In this document: one piece after another, positions 1 to 10,124 of the stretch
How the letters are laid out: each line of letters opens with the position of its first letter
Numbering within the stretch: position 1 is the stretch's first letter
Assembly (NCBI GenBank): GCA_948470475.1
Contig: OX419343.1
Location: 24,016,569 to 24,080,568 of the forward strand
Direction of reading: 5' to 3'
Length of the DNA: 64,000 nt
DNA from: Galaxea fascicularis
Lineage: Eukaryota; Cnidaria; Anthozoa; Scleractinia; Euphylliidae
Program-made: the position numbers and the translations under genes
The notes under the pieces: model-generated
Seen by the model: only the letters and a program-made list of their open reading frames with translations
Databases searched by the model: none
Told to the model about the DNA's origin: nothing

Positions 1-530
1 TTACGAAGAAGCACCTAAAGACTGCAGCTGGAGACGGGCTTCTCAACGATGTCGAATTGAGGACACTGTTAGCTGAAGTGGAGTTCATAGTTAATAACCG
101 CCCTATCACTGCTGTTTCAGATGATCCTGATGATTATTCAGCGCTGACGCCCAACCATTTCCTCCTGCAGAGAGCTGCTTAGCTCCCACCTGGGGTATTT
201 GTGAACGAAGATTCGTTCTCCAGAAAGCGGTGGAGAAAGGTGCAATTCCTCGCTGATCACTATTGGAAGAGATGGATACGAGAGTACGTGCTTACTCTTC
301 AGAGAAGACCGAAGTGGGTCAAGTTAAGGCGGAATGCGCAGATTGGTGACCTAGTTCTTCTGGCAGAAGATAAGGTAGTCCGCAACAGATGGCCTATGGG
401 CCGAGTGGTGGAAGTGTTCTCTGGGGAAGACGGAGGAGTGCGGTCAGCCCGAGTCAAGACAGCAAGCGGCGTGTTTCACCGCCCTGTTACCAAGATATGC
501 CTACTGGAGGAAGTAGCCGATGCCCAGTGA
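1..530 (+). pseudogene. BEL/Pao retrotransposon pol 3' end (integrase C-terminus plus DUF5641-type tail), broken
   Basis: Frame 3 reads through from the window edge to a stop at 528-530. The first ~60 codons hold the end of a BEL/Pao integrase core, with the typical 'VNNRPIT' stretch and an 'ALTPNHFL' segment. The second part (from ~210) matches the DUF5641-type tail that closes BEL/Pao polyproteins: a Trp/Arg-rich helix ('LADHYWKRW') followed by an 'IGDLVLLAEDK...WPMGRVVEV' beta-barrel-like stretch. A TAG at 180-182 interrupts the frame between the two, so this copy cannot make the full polyprotein. The GTG at 201 is only the first possible start after that stop and is not a real start. The 5' part lies outside the window. 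Family assignment is from recognised motifs and not from a search. Confidence 0.85.
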
Positions 531-636
531 TTACTGACTGTTGAGTAACACAATGGACAAATTGTTGAGTGAAAAGACACTTCGTTAAGATCAAACAACC
601 GAACTGCGTAATTTCAGCCCGTTTGTGGGGCCGCTA

Positions 637-954
637 TGTAGTGTCTTTTCCCGCTAATGATAATTATTTTAATGTATTTCTTTGTTTTCTCGGTCACGTG
701 ATCTTTTAGTTTTTTTGGTTAGTGCAGTCACGAAACTTTAAGCTTTGCTTTCCTTTGTTTTGCTTTCTTTCTCGTCCTTTGTGGATTTGTCTTCAAGCAT
801 AAACTGTTGCGGTTGGACGGTTGTTAGTGTATCGAGTAAAATAGGCCGAAGTATTCCGCTTGTGGAGCGCTGAATGTGCGGTCGACGATAATAAAGAACG
901 ACAAAGAACTAGAAGTTTTGAGGCTGTTCATGCGTTGGATTTCCGTACATCACA
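637..954 (+). repeat. Probable 3' LTR of the BEL/Pao element
   Basis: About 100 bp after the pol stop, a short G-rich stretch (gtggggccgc, 625-634) looks like a polypurine tract. It is followed by a segment that starts TGTAGTGTC (637) and ends CATCACA (954), the TG...CA ends expected of an LTR. It contains an AATAAA polyadenylation signal at 890-895. Position, ends and signal all fit a 318-bp LTR. The matching 5' LTR is outside the window, so the boundaries are inferred. Confidence 0.5.
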
Positions 955-1028
955 GTAGTATTTTCATAAACCGGTACAGTGATAATTTTTACTGAAGATT
1001 TAGTGCTGATCTTTTTTGCTAAAACACC

Positions 1029-1579
1029 TTAAGAGTCACTGTCAGAGAAAACCAGGCAGGGGTGAAAGATGGGGGTCGGCCAATTGACTTCAAACTTTCA
1101 CCATTTAATGCCTGTCGGAAATGATAAAGAAGGATGGTATTTAGGGATTTCTCTGGTTTGATGCTGAATAAAACACATTTCGCACCATTTCTGGGGACTC
1201 ATGTCAGTTGTTTGTGTTGTTTATAATTACAGGTTATATTACGTTCTTCAAGCACAAAATTCCAACTTTTAAAAATAGCGATTTTTTCTAAGATTTTCGA
1301 AATTTTGTGCCATGCGCGAAAATGGCGTATGCTAATTTTGACCTAATTTGAGAGTGACTTTTCTCAGAGGTGCGGTGTTTTTTTGCAACAGTCTCACGAT
1401 AGTTTGCAAGTCTAACATCTCTACTACTAAAATCCGTGAACTTTAACTTGAGCCGTTAAAATGTGTTTGCATGAACCATGCTAAATATTAGCAATGCACC
1501 GATGTTTTTCATGGCAACGTTTGTAAGTGGTTTCCTTATTTAAATCATTGAACGTCTCTCAACTCTCGTAATTTATTGT
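1029..1579 (+). repeat. Left arm of a long terminal inverted repeat (551 bp)
   Basis: This segment is the reverse complement of 7301-7927 with scattered mismatches. The outer end begins TTAAGAGTCACTGTCAGAG. Similarity stops exactly at the TTAA (1029-1032), because bases upstream do not match those beyond the other arm. The inner end is attgt at 1575-1579. TTAA at both outer ends is the target duplication used by piggyBac- and Kolobok-type DNA transposons. No transposase is visible between the arms, so if this is a transposon it is non-autonomous or has lost its gene. Confidence 0.8.
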
Positions 1580-2234
1580 CATATTATAACTCATCACCGT
1601 TAGAATGCTGTTCACGATTTAAACACAACAGCCTCGATACCTCACATTCTCTAAAATCAAATAAATTGCGATACCGCGAACAGTAGCCCAAGTTTCCCGC
1701 GAGGTTATAGCAGCTTATTTTCTCAGAATAAAATGGTCGGCCTTGGCTAAAATTTACTATTCTGGTATACAGAGCATTATCTTAAACTGTGATCTAACGT
1801 CAAAGTATTGTCTTTTAATTCGAAATAATCAAGATTGGCTGTCAATCGTACAGGGGATCGATTATCGATGGCGATTACGTTGCACGACATCAACAAGTGT
1901 TCAATTTTTATGATGTCACGCAGGAGTGTTTGTTGATGAAACTATCGATTCAAACACTATTACACTGTAATACATGGAATTGCCAGGAAAGGAGTATAAT
2001 CATTTGCAATTTACAAATCCCTGCAGAAAAATTTTCTGGTATCTGACTAACTGTGTATATCACACAAAACAGTCATCATTTCCCGGACGGTATTCCACAA
2101 TTATTCTATTATGTATACCTTGAGGGTTTTTTAAGATAGCAGAAGTTCCGCAGAGGCGAAAGTTGCTTATTTTACAAGCCCTAAGTTTTTGTCTTGGGAG
2201 AAGCGGTTTCCAGAGGAGTTGAATTTCCTGTCTC
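1580..2234. other. Unassigned stretch between left inverted arm and Ty3 pol
   Basis: No open frame of any weight. It is AT-rich, with a short hairpin built on catcaaca (about 1890) and tgttgatg (about 1931). It should contain the 3' LTR of the neighbouring minus-strand Ty3 element, but I find no copy of the 7147-7300 LTR here, so that LTR is deleted or too diverged to see. Part may be the original interior of the inverted-repeat element. Confidence 0.4.
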
Positions 2235-3330
2235 TTACTGAGAATTGCTCTTCTCCTCCAAGTGAACTGGGAGATCAGTTTCCGCACGTTGCATAACCGG
2301 TGTGTCCGATGGCCGAAGCTGAGGCAGAGGAACACTTGCACCAAAACTGCTTTGTTGAACGGGGTCTAGAACAGTGTTCCGAGATTCCTCTACGTCGTTT
2401 CCTTTAGAGACCGCCCTATCCATCGTATCCCGTCTCAAGTGATCGAAATGCCGCTTCCAAACTCGACCATCGTTCAGCACTACTACGTAAGACTTCGGTC
2501 CACTCCGTTCTGCTATGGAACTTGACCACCATGTGTTTTGTTTCCGAAGGTCTTTCACCAGGACTCTGTCACCCGGGTAGAATTCTCTGAACTTAGTGTG
2601 CACTTCGTAAGTTGCTTTCTGCTTAGTTTGTGACACCATTACATTCTCCCCTACATTTGGGCGAAGAAGAATAAATCGAGTGCGTAGCTCGCGCCCCAGG
2701 AACAGACTAGCTGGTGTTCTGCCAGTGGTAGGATGTCCTGTTGAGCGATAGGACAACAGAAAATTGGCAATTCGTTGCTGAATCGACAGTTCACTGCCTT
2801 TGCAAGCCTTCATGTGGTTCTTGAAGGACTGAACCATCTTTTCTGCCAAACCGTTGCTGGCTGCGTGATAGCGAGCAACGTGTACGTGTTTTACGCCATT
2901 GACCTTTAAGAAGTGGGCAAATTCTTCGCTGCGAAACTGTGGACCATTGTCACTTACATACTGCACTGGCAATCCGTATTTGGCGAATAGTTCGCGTAAT
3001 ATGGTTATGGTTGCTGAAGCAGACGTGTTCCGCTGCATGAATTAAATCTCAGGCCAGCGAGAATGTGCATCAACGACAATGAAATAATGCCTGTTTTCGT
3101 CTTCGGCATAATTCGCCAGGGGTTACTCGGCCATAACCATGGGGTTAAAGGAGCTACAGCAGGTGGTCTCCTCACTTGCTGACAGCTGGTACAACTTCTT
3201 ACAGCTTGCTCAACTTCATGGTCAATGTTCGGCCACCATAAGAAACTACGGGCAAACTCTTTCATTCGTACGATGCCCGGGTGACCTATGTGCAACTCTT
3301 TCAGCATATCCTCCAGATACCGGGTAGGTA
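2235..3330 (-). pseudogene. Ty3 integrase region
   Basis: The upstream part (3307-3130) carries the zinc-binding HHCC domain: an HIGHPG motif and a CTSC pair about 30 residues later. The core domain begins near 3110 in a different frame, where a 'VVDAHS' motif supplies the first catalytic Asp, and a TAA near 3040 interrupts it. The remainder is an open frame of 267 codons (3038-2235) with 'SDNGPQF' (second Asp, residue 30) and 'NGLAEKM' (Glu, residue 66), giving the retroviral-type D-35-E spacing. A basic C-terminal tail follows. All three catalytic residues survive, but the frameshift and stop separate them, so no intact integrase can be made. Confidence 0.88.
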
Positions 3331-3373
3331 TGATTACTCTTAGCCCCCACAGCTGACAATCTTGCTCAACAGA

Positions 3374-4865
3374 CTACTCGAAACGGCGGTTGAAGAAAGG
3401 TTGCAGGCGCAGATCTTCCACGTGCTGTGGCCATCCTTGTTTGACAAACTCTAACACCCTGGATAGTACCGGGTCTACTCGAGTAGCGTGACTTATCTCC
3501 TTGTGCGTAATCGGTAACGAGTCAGTCAGTCTTTCTTCCACCCTAAAGATAGCATCCTCTTCGTTAAACATGGAGGGCAAGGGCAGTCGTGACAGCGGGT
3601 AAGCCACTGCATTTTGCTTGGACGGAACAAATCTGATGCTGTAGTTGAAGGCTGACAGAATAATGGCCCAACGCTGAAGAGGCATAGCTGCAAGCGAGGG
3701 GATTGCTGTCTTAGGACCAACAATTCGCTCCAGTAGCTTATGATCCGTTAGAACCGTGAAGTGACGCCCGTACAGGTACAAGTGGAAACTTTTCAGTCCA
3801 AACATAATTGCCAGCGCCCCTTTGTCTATCTGCCCGTAGCGTTTTTCGTGTTCGTTCCGAGTACGCGACGCATAGGCAATCGGGCGTCGGTTGCCATTGG
3901 GATAAACGTGCATTATTACAGCACCCAAACCATACGGAGAGGCGTCCACCGACAGTTCCACAGGAAGTTTTGGGTCGTAATGTGTTAGCACAGTCTCTAA
4001 CGTAAGGGCACATTTTATCGCGCAGAAGGCCTTATCGCAGCCTGGCGACCATTTCCAAGGCGTGTTCCCTAAGAGCTCGTATAGGGGATGAGCGAGCGTG
4101 GACAACTTGGGTATGGAGTTGGTCAATGCGGCTACCATTCCCAAGAAGGAACGAAGTTCGGTGACGTTTCCAGGGGTAGGTGCCTCCTTGAAGGCCTGGA
4201 CCTTTTCGTCGGTCGTTTGAAGACCATGCTCTGAAAAACGCAGCCCAAAGTATACCACAGAAGGTGCCATAAACACACACTTCGGTAATTTGACTCGCAA
4301 TCCAAACTTCTTAAACTGCATAAAAACGGCTTCCAAATTCCTCAAATGCTCCTCGTCGTTCGAGCCACCCACTAACAGATCGTCCATAACCACACAAGTT
4401 CCGTCAAGTCCTACTCAATGAAACGCTGCCAAATGGCTGGGCTGGAGGAAATCCCAAACGGTAAGCGTGTATAAAGGAATAAGCCCTTGTGGGTGTTAAT
4501 CGTACACAGGTTTTGTGCCTCTTCGTCTAGAACCAATTGCTGATACGCACTTCGCAGATCAACCTTCGTAAATTTCTTCCAAGACGATACCGTCCTCTTA
4601 TTTCTTCCAACGTTGGAATCGGAAACTGCTCCGTTTGAATTGCTGGGTTGACTGTGCCCTTGTAATCTCCACAAATCCGAACTGACCCATCAGTTTTAGG
4701 CACACAGACATTAGGCGTGACCCAGTCACTCACCTCCACCGGTTTAAGAACTCCTTCATTTTCCATGCGCTTGAGTTCCTCCTCCACGGCGGGACGTAGG
4801 ACATAAGGCACTGAGCGGGTCCTCTGAAACACAGGCGTTACGTTTTCCTTCAGGTGCAATTTTTT
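3374..4865 (-). pseudogene. Ty3 reverse transcriptase and RNase H region
   Basis: RT begins just after the 4865-5073 insertion, with the usual 'SDWVTPNV' and 'RICGDYK' motifs. A frameshift near 4600 moves the 'KVDLRSAYQQ' motif (first catalytic Asp) to another frame. A second frameshift with a stop near 4405 separates the PFG segment from the polymerase box, which reads VMDDLL rather than the common YxDD. RNase H follows in the same frame, with 'LSVDASPYGLG' and 'LTDHKLL' still present. The usual catalytic Glu motif reads QIDKGAL, and the terminal Asp motif reads NAVAYPLSR in place of the expected Asp-containing form. The RNase H is therefore probably inactive even without the frameshifts. 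Confidence 0.88.
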
Positions 4866-5073
4866 TTTGTTTTTTTTTTTATTACAATTGAATACTAACA
4901 CTACTTGAAAACAATTAATAACATTTCTACCACAGTTAACACAAACTAACGGTACTTACGAAACAATACTGCACTACTTGCATTACACTATTTACGGAAT
5001 GGTAACAATTATCTTTATGACATATTTTAAAACGTAATAAAAATTAACAGCTACAAACAAGACTGCGTCTGCG
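4865..5073 (-). mobile_element. Short retroposed insertion with oligo(A) tail inside Ty3 pol
   Basis: About 209 bp interrupts pol at a Leu-His-Leu position between protease and RT. It is flanked by a 15-bp direct repeat, tcaggtgcaattttt (4850-4864) and tcaggtgtaattttt (5074-5088), with one mismatch. On the minus strand the insert ends in an A-rich tail (plus-strand T run at about 4861-4880). An A tail with a ~15-bp target duplication is the signature of LINE-type target-primed reverse transcription. The body has no coding capacity. It could be a 5'-truncated LINE 3' end, a SINE or a processed RNA. I do not recognise its family. Confidence 0.75.
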
Positions 5074-5701
5074 TCAGGTGTAATTTTTCTGTCACCCCCT
5101 GGACCGTTCCTAACTCCAGCTTAAAGATCTCAGCATACTGTTGCATAAGACGTTCGACCCGTGGATCGTTATCATGGCCGACCGAAAACTGACCATTGGT
5201 CGATGGGAAGAGGTTTTTCCAGTCTAAGCGAATTTTCATCATCCACGATCTTCCGAGCAAAGGAGGGGCGTACCGTTCTGCACGAACAACGAATAGTGGC
5301 AGTGTTGCCTGCTGCCCGTTGTAGTTCACGTCAACTAGAATCTGTCCTGCAATGTCCAGCGGTGTGCCGGCATAAGCATGGAATGATCTTTGCACTAGCT
5401 GCAGTGCAAGGTACTTAAAATACCGCTCGTAATCTGCGTTATCTGCGTAATTTAGGATTGAAGCTGCCGCTCCCGTGTCTACTGCCATAAGGAATTCCAC
5501 TTCTTCAATCTGCACAGGGACCTTCACTGCAGGTGCTGAAAGTCCTGCCTTGCATGGCTCGGATTTTTGGTTCTCCTCCAGGGTAAAAATGGACCCGAGA
5601 AATTCATCTCCCGCGTAATCCAGCACCCCCGCCTCAGAATCCTGCTCCGTGTGATGGACATGCTGTTTGCTCGCCATTTTCCTCAATGGTTTCCCACTGG
5701 G
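5074..5701 (-). pseudogene. Ty3 aspartic protease region
   Basis: This stretch is open and continues from the zinc knuckles. The retroviral-type protease active site reads 'AVDTGAAAS' (Asp codon at 5477-5479), and a 'LLGRSWM' segment that commonly closes this domain follows about 80 residues later. The frame then enters the linker leading to RT and runs into the 4865-5073 insertion, which supplies a premature stop at 5051-5053. The protease core itself shows no break. Confidence 0.85.
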
Positions 5702-7037
5702 ACACTCAGACTTTAAATGACCCGTCAAATGGCAGTTAAAACACTCAGAATTCTTGTATTTGCAGTTATCTGGGGTGTGATTGGTTAATCCGCAACGAAA
5801 ACATCGCTTCCTTTGGTTCTCTGTCGGCCGAGGCTGTTTTTCACGAAAGCCGTGACGTCGACCCGACGAACTACCGCGTCACCACGCGTTGTCACGCTTA
5901 ACCTGGTATACACTCGATGAATGTTCATATTGACTATTCGCGCCCAAAAATCGTTCACGAAAACCTCTGACTCAACAGTATTACTATAGTAACTTCCCCC
6001 TCCCCCTCCCCCTATTCAATGTTGAATTTAGCAAGCCGCAATTCTTAGGCAAACGTTTAGGAGCCACAAACAACATTGAATTGGGGGAGGGGGGTGGTGA
6101 AACTCGGTTGTTAGTGTTCTCACAAAAAGAGACTTTGGAGCTCAATTTTCTCAACGGTTTTGTCCAAGATTGTGTACGAGACCTTTTGGGAATTTCCTTT
6201 GTAGCGCACGAGTTGGAAGGACTAAGGAGCTTATTTTAGTCACCCATCTGGGCCTGTTATAAAATAGAGCTGTGTTGGTTTAATATTTTTATTTCGTGGA
6301 AACATATTGATCCTACATGTAAAAGGAGATCCCCAAGTTCTGATGAAATTTCAGCAAATGGCGTGTGCCGGTCGGTATACGAGAAAAACGGCTATTTTGC
6401 AAAGCCAGATTTCTGTCACTTCTGGTATTAGTCCTTATGCTGGGCAAGGCATTAGGCAAGATTGTTGGTTTACACTCGATGAATGTTCACATTGACTATT
6501 CGCTCCAAGGTGCCGTACATCTTTCTACGCTATTTCTTGGGCGATTGCAGCGTCCACTGCTTCTTGAGAAGTGAAGTTGGCTGATAATAACTTCCGCTTA
6601 ATCTGCTCCGAACGAAGCCCGCAAATGAAACGATCACGTAGACTATCCCTTAACTGCTCGTTGGTGAATTCACACGTTCCCGCGAGACTTTTAACTCTCT
6701 TACAAATTCGACAATGCTTTGCCCTGCTTTCTGGGTTGCCGAGTGAAATCTGTACCGCTCCGCGATCTTCAGGCGTGTTGGCTTGAAATGCCCACGCAGC
6801 AGCGTAGCAAGCTGATCAAAGGTCTTCGTGTTCGGCGCGGCCGGGAATGATAAATCATTCAACACTCGATAAACAGCACTTCCAATAGATGTTTAAGAGT
6901 ATAGCTCTTCGTTTAGCGGCATTGTCCGAGTCGTTCTTAATATCGTAGGCGGTAAAATATTCCTGCAGCCGTTCGAGATAACTCTCGATATCTTCAGACT
7001 CAGCATTGAAAACATCGAAAGGAGGTCTGCTAGCCAT
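5702..7037 (-). pseudogene. Ty3 gag (capsid and nucleocapsid), broken
   Basis: The start is ATG at 7037-7035, opening 'MASRPPFDVF', about 100 bp after the primer-binding site. The capsid-like helical part lies at 7037-6540 in two frames, with a frameshift near 6870. The nucleocapsid carries two CCHC zinc knuckles of the form CX2CX4HX4C at about 5805-5764 and 5743-5702. A large insertion (5948-6470) and in-frame stops near 6535 and 5880 break the frame. Gag normally packages the retrotransposon RNA. This copy cannot make a full-length protein. Confidence 0.82.
5948..6470. mobile_element. Unclassified 523-bp insertion in gag flanked by 38-bp direct repeats
   Basis: The gag segment encoding 'GANSQ.EHSSSV' is present twice, at 5909-5947 and 6471-6508 (offset 562 bp, three or four differences). 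Between them lies 523 bp of non-gag sequence. That insert contains an inverted repeat, in which ccccctattcaatgttg (about 6007-6023) pairs with caacattgaattggggg (about 6071-6087). A 38-bp flanking duplication is long for a transposon target site, so an unequal-exchange duplication plus insertion is an alternative. I do not recognise the insert. Confidence 0.55.
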
Positions 7038-7135
7038 GTTGTTTACTTCTGGTTGAGCTGATGTCGAAGATCTAACAACAAGATTCCCACGTGCTTCTCC
7101 GTTCGTAGGCGAAGCTTCTTCGTTCTCCAGTTTAC

Positions 7136-7146
7136 CTCGTCGCCAC
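7136..7146 (-). other. Ty3 primer-binding site
   Basis: Immediately downstream of the LTR on the minus strand is gtggcgacgagg. TGGCGACGAGG at this place is a recurrent minus-strand primer-binding sequence of animal Ty3/Gypsy elements, where the 3' end of a host tRNA primes reverse transcription. It fixes the internal end of the 5' LTR. Confidence 0.7.
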
Positions 7147-7300
7147 TGTAACGTATTGCGTCGTTCCGTAAATATTCAACCAGAGGAGAAGATAAACTCA
7201 GCCAACATTTCTTCGAACAATTCAGCGTAGCCCGAAAATACAATCTACCGCCAAAAGCCCGCCTTACATCAAAACAAGGTTATTTACGTCATACACCACA
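7147..7300 (-). repeat. 5' LTR of the Ty3 element (154 bp)
   Basis: Read on the minus strand this starts TGTGGTGTATG (7300) and ends CGTTACA (7147), directly before the primer-binding site. TG...CA ends and position define the LTR. It is short for the family. The right inverted arm starts at the very next base (7301), so the LTR edge and the arm edge coincide. The first five bases of the arm (acaat) could be the retrotransposon's 5-bp target duplication, but the other copy was not found. Confidence 0.65.
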
Positions 7301-7927
7301 ACAATAAATTACGAGAGTTGAGAGACGTTCAATGATTTAAATAAGGAAACCACTTACAAACGTTGCCATGAAAAACATCGGTGCATTGCTAATATTTAGC
7401 ATGGTTCATGCAAACACATTTTAACGGCTCAAGTTAAAGTTCACGGATTTTAGTAGTAGAGATGTTAGACTTGCAAACTATGGCGAGACTGTTGGAAAAA
7501 AACGCCGCACCTCTGAGAGAAGTCACTCTCAAATTAGGTCAAAATTAGCATACGCCATTTTCGCGCATGGCACAAACTTTCGAAAGCTTAGAAAAAATCG
7601 CTATTTTTAAAAGTTGGAATTTTGTGCTTAAAGAACGTAATATAACCTGTAATTATAAACAACACAAACAACCGACATGAGTCCTCAGAAATGGTGCGAA
7701 ATGTGTTTTATTTAGCATCAAACATGGCATATATTTAGCGTGACTTCGGGGTCGATGAGGGCCAAAACAAGGGTGGTGGTCAAAGTAGGAAAGTAAATAC
7801 CAGAGAAATCCCTAAATACCATCCTTCTTTATCATTTCCGAGAGGCATTCAATGGTGAAAGTTTGAAGTCAATTGGCCGACCCCCATCTTTCACCCCTGC
7901 CTGGTTTTCTCTGACAGTGACTCTTAA
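7301..7927 (-). repeat. Right arm of the long terminal inverted repeat (627 bp)
   Basis: Reverse complement of 1029-1579 with scattered substitutions. It is longer by about 75 bp because of an extra segment at roughly 7722-7797, between 'tagcatcaaac' and 'cagagaaatccc', which are contiguous in the left arm. The outer end is TGACTCTTAA, with TTAA at 7924-7927, mirroring the left end. Divergence between arms indicates an old element or one not maintained by gene conversion. Confidence 0.8.
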
Positions 7928-8356
7928 AAATTTACAATGTAAATACGAATAGAAAACCTCTCCCGTCATAAGTCAGTAAACTCTCCATAAAATGTGTCAT
8001 CCAGTTCAATGCAAATACTTCCTCTGATGTCTTCTGTTCTTGTCTGTTCTAAACTCTATGATCAAACGTATATCTCTCCTTTCACCGCGGACGTCGGATA
8101 CATCAAACGTTAAACACATTTTAATTTGCCGGGTATTTTCCAGGCTATACACCATGGCTTCAGTAGCTTGCTTCTAGAAAAAAAAGATAATTTATCGAAT
8201 ACAGAAAGCCCAATCTCTTGGAGTTATCATTTTTAGACCAAGCTTATTTTGTGGTAGCTTAGTTTAATGCATTGTTTGAACAGAACACTCGCCATCAAGG
8301 AATGACGATCATAAAGGAGTAAGACTATCAATCAACTCGTCCCAATAGCAAGAAAA
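7928..8356. other. Non-coding stretch, nothing recognised
   Basis: AT-rich DNA between the composite element and the hairpin at 8357. No open frame, repeat pair or regulatory signal that I can support. Confidence 0.5.
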
Positions 8357-8647
8357 GAATACCACACAAATTAATGCGTTTAGGTAAGCTGAAGGCCACT
8401 CATTGGGCACTATGGCCACGTGATAGCGGGCATCACCCCTTAAATCTACCAAATAAAGTTTCTTGAGCCTGGGCATTAGCTATGCCATGCTTATGAGGCC
8501 TAACAAGACCGAAACAGCTGTCCATGATTGCTAATGCTTGGGCCAAACTTTATTCAGTTTAAGGGGTAATGCCCGCAAGCACAGGGCCGTAGTAACCAAT
8601 GAGTGACCAATGAGTGATTCTCAGCTTACATAGTTTGTGAGGTATTC
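8357..8647. mobile_element. Foldback / MITE-like hairpin element
   Basis: Two long imperfect inverted arms (about 8357-8487 and 8510-8647) enclose a short loop containing acagctgtcc. Paired landmarks from outside in are gaatacc / ggtattc, gtaagctga / tcagcttac, cactcattgg / ccaatgagtg, and caccccttaaa / tttaaggggta. The right arm carries a tandem caatgagtg duplication (8597-8618). A hairpin of ~290 bp with no coding capacity fits a non-autonomous DNA transposon. Only part of it (loop and adjacent bases) is present in the duplicated copy near 12640-12730. Confidence 0.65.
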
Positions 8648-9945
8648 GTGTCACTCTAAGCCACATCTGCCACAAACTTCACATTTTCATAAATTTTAAA
8701 CAATCGTTTGTTCAGAACATGGTAGCAAATTTGGCGATGGCTTCGCTTATATTTAGGTAACAAACTATTTTGGACAGTATGGCCGGCCTTAACTTACTAA
8801 TATAACTTTGTATGGTTATCAATGCCTTTCTGAATAAACGCTCTTTTATGAGGTTTTACCGACGCTTAACACGCTTCCCTAGTACAAAGTGAATTCCACA
8901 AATACACCTGCTAGTGAATGACTAATGGCAGTGATTGTCATTCACGGTCGATGCACTGGAGGCAAACAAGACAGGAGAGATCGCTATTGTCCATTATGCA
9001 AGTGGTTTTACCCAACAAAGTTTCAATAATAAGAACGTTTGACTGATGAATGTCAACGACCATATTTAAGAAAGCCATTAACACGGACAACAAAATGTGA
9101 AAGGTTTCTGCAGGGGTGTGTCGGCATGCCTGACCTTTGTTGACCCGTCTTGAGGCTTAATGTTGTTCAAACTTCTTTCCTTTCTCTTTATGCCGTCGCA
9201 TCTGTGTAGCTATTGATGAAATCAAAAAGGCGGGCGAATTGTTGAGGAATGTTGGTCAGCAGGAATTTTAAGGAACGAAAGTGAAGTACACCTACAGAAA
9301 CACGAACCGTTAAAGAATTCTCATTTTGACACCTTCTAAGCGCTTTCAAGCAGTTGTTAACCTGTCTCTATTTCCTGTTCATAAATTAACATGGTGCAAG
9401 TGTCAAAATATTTCAAAAAATTATCCTGTTTAAAAAATAAATTCGTGCGTCATTACGGAAATTCTCCTCAATTAAAAAAAAAAAAAAGAAGAAAAATGAA
9501 AAGTGTAATTAACGCAGCAATGTATGATTTCATCTATATCTCGCCTTTTTGTTTCTGCTCGGTACAATTGTCGTGTATATTTTGACAACCAAATGTTAAC
9601 CCATTTCTTGCAAGAAGCTTGATTTCTACTTTCGTTTTCGTGAAAAGTCCTATTAAGAAAATCCCAAATATATACATTTTGCTAACGTTATAAAAACACG
9701 TGGAACAAAACAAGTACAATTTTCAAGAAAGTGATCTTCAAGAGGTTATCTATGGCGGAAGGGGAAAAGAAGAAGTGACTCCGTTCTTTTTTCGTACAAA
9801 GATAAGAGACAGATCAAGGCTCTTGATTCTCATGAAACATGTCCATCACTTCTTTTCGGTTGAACGGTATATGCGTGGAAGGGGTGAGTGAAATTGGTTG
9901 TCCAAAATTAAACATTTTTTATTTTCATTTTGAAATTATATCGCT
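8470..9945 (+). repeat. Segmental duplication, copy 1 (upstream region of the GPCR gene)
   Basis: This region aligns collinearly, with small indels and substitutions, to 12630-14215. Shared landmarks include aaacagctgtcc, ttggcgat, a block around gccgtcgcatctgtgtag, ttaacctgtct and acttgttttcggttgaacgg-like ends. It leads directly into the promoter and coding region of the GPCR at 10183. A homopolymeric A tract near 9474-9488 is specific to this copy. The ORFs here are short and not conserved in the other copy, so the shared sequence is not coding. Confidence 0.85.
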
Positions 9946-10124
9946 CCGACAACATTAAGAGTATCTCTACAGAGCCTAGCTTTTGATCTAAAATTCTAAT
10001 AATTAGCGTATTACAAGAAAATAAGACGTTATTTTTTACCTTTTGATTGACGCGGTATGTCTAATCTCGCTCGAACAATTAGATCAAATACTCCATCTGT
10101 TGTGGTATGCTGTTGAGTCTTCAG

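Larger units (their letters stand above)
2235..7300 (-). mobile_element. Decayed Ty3/Gypsy (Metaviridae) retrotransposon, K02A2.6-like
   Basis: Reading from 7300 down to 2235 on the minus strand the order is LTR, primer-binding site, gag with two zinc knuckles, aspartic protease, reverse transcriptase, RNase H and integrase, which is the Ty3/Gypsy order. The reading frame is broken by at least three frameshifts, several stops and two later insertions (5948-6470 and 4865-5073). The 3' LTR is not recognisable. The element is therefore dead. It lies inside the 1029-7927 inverted-repeat structure, and its LTR abuts the inner edge of the right arm. Details are in the sub-features. Confidence 0.9.

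Noticed and set aside
3139..5418. Plus-strand frames of 60-85 codons across the Ty3 element
   Set aside because: They lie antisense to clear gag-pol coding sequence and show no domain of their own.
1029..7927. Polinton/Maverick element suggested by long terminal inverted repeats
   Set aside because: The ends are TTAA/GAGTC rather than the AG-type ends with 6-bp duplications of Polintons, and no polymerase B, capsid or packaging ATPase gene is present.
9391..9891. Small ORFs (about 60 codons) upstream of the GPCR on both strands
   Set aside because: They are not preserved in the paralogous copy at 13400-14150, where indels and stops break the same frames, so they are chance frames.
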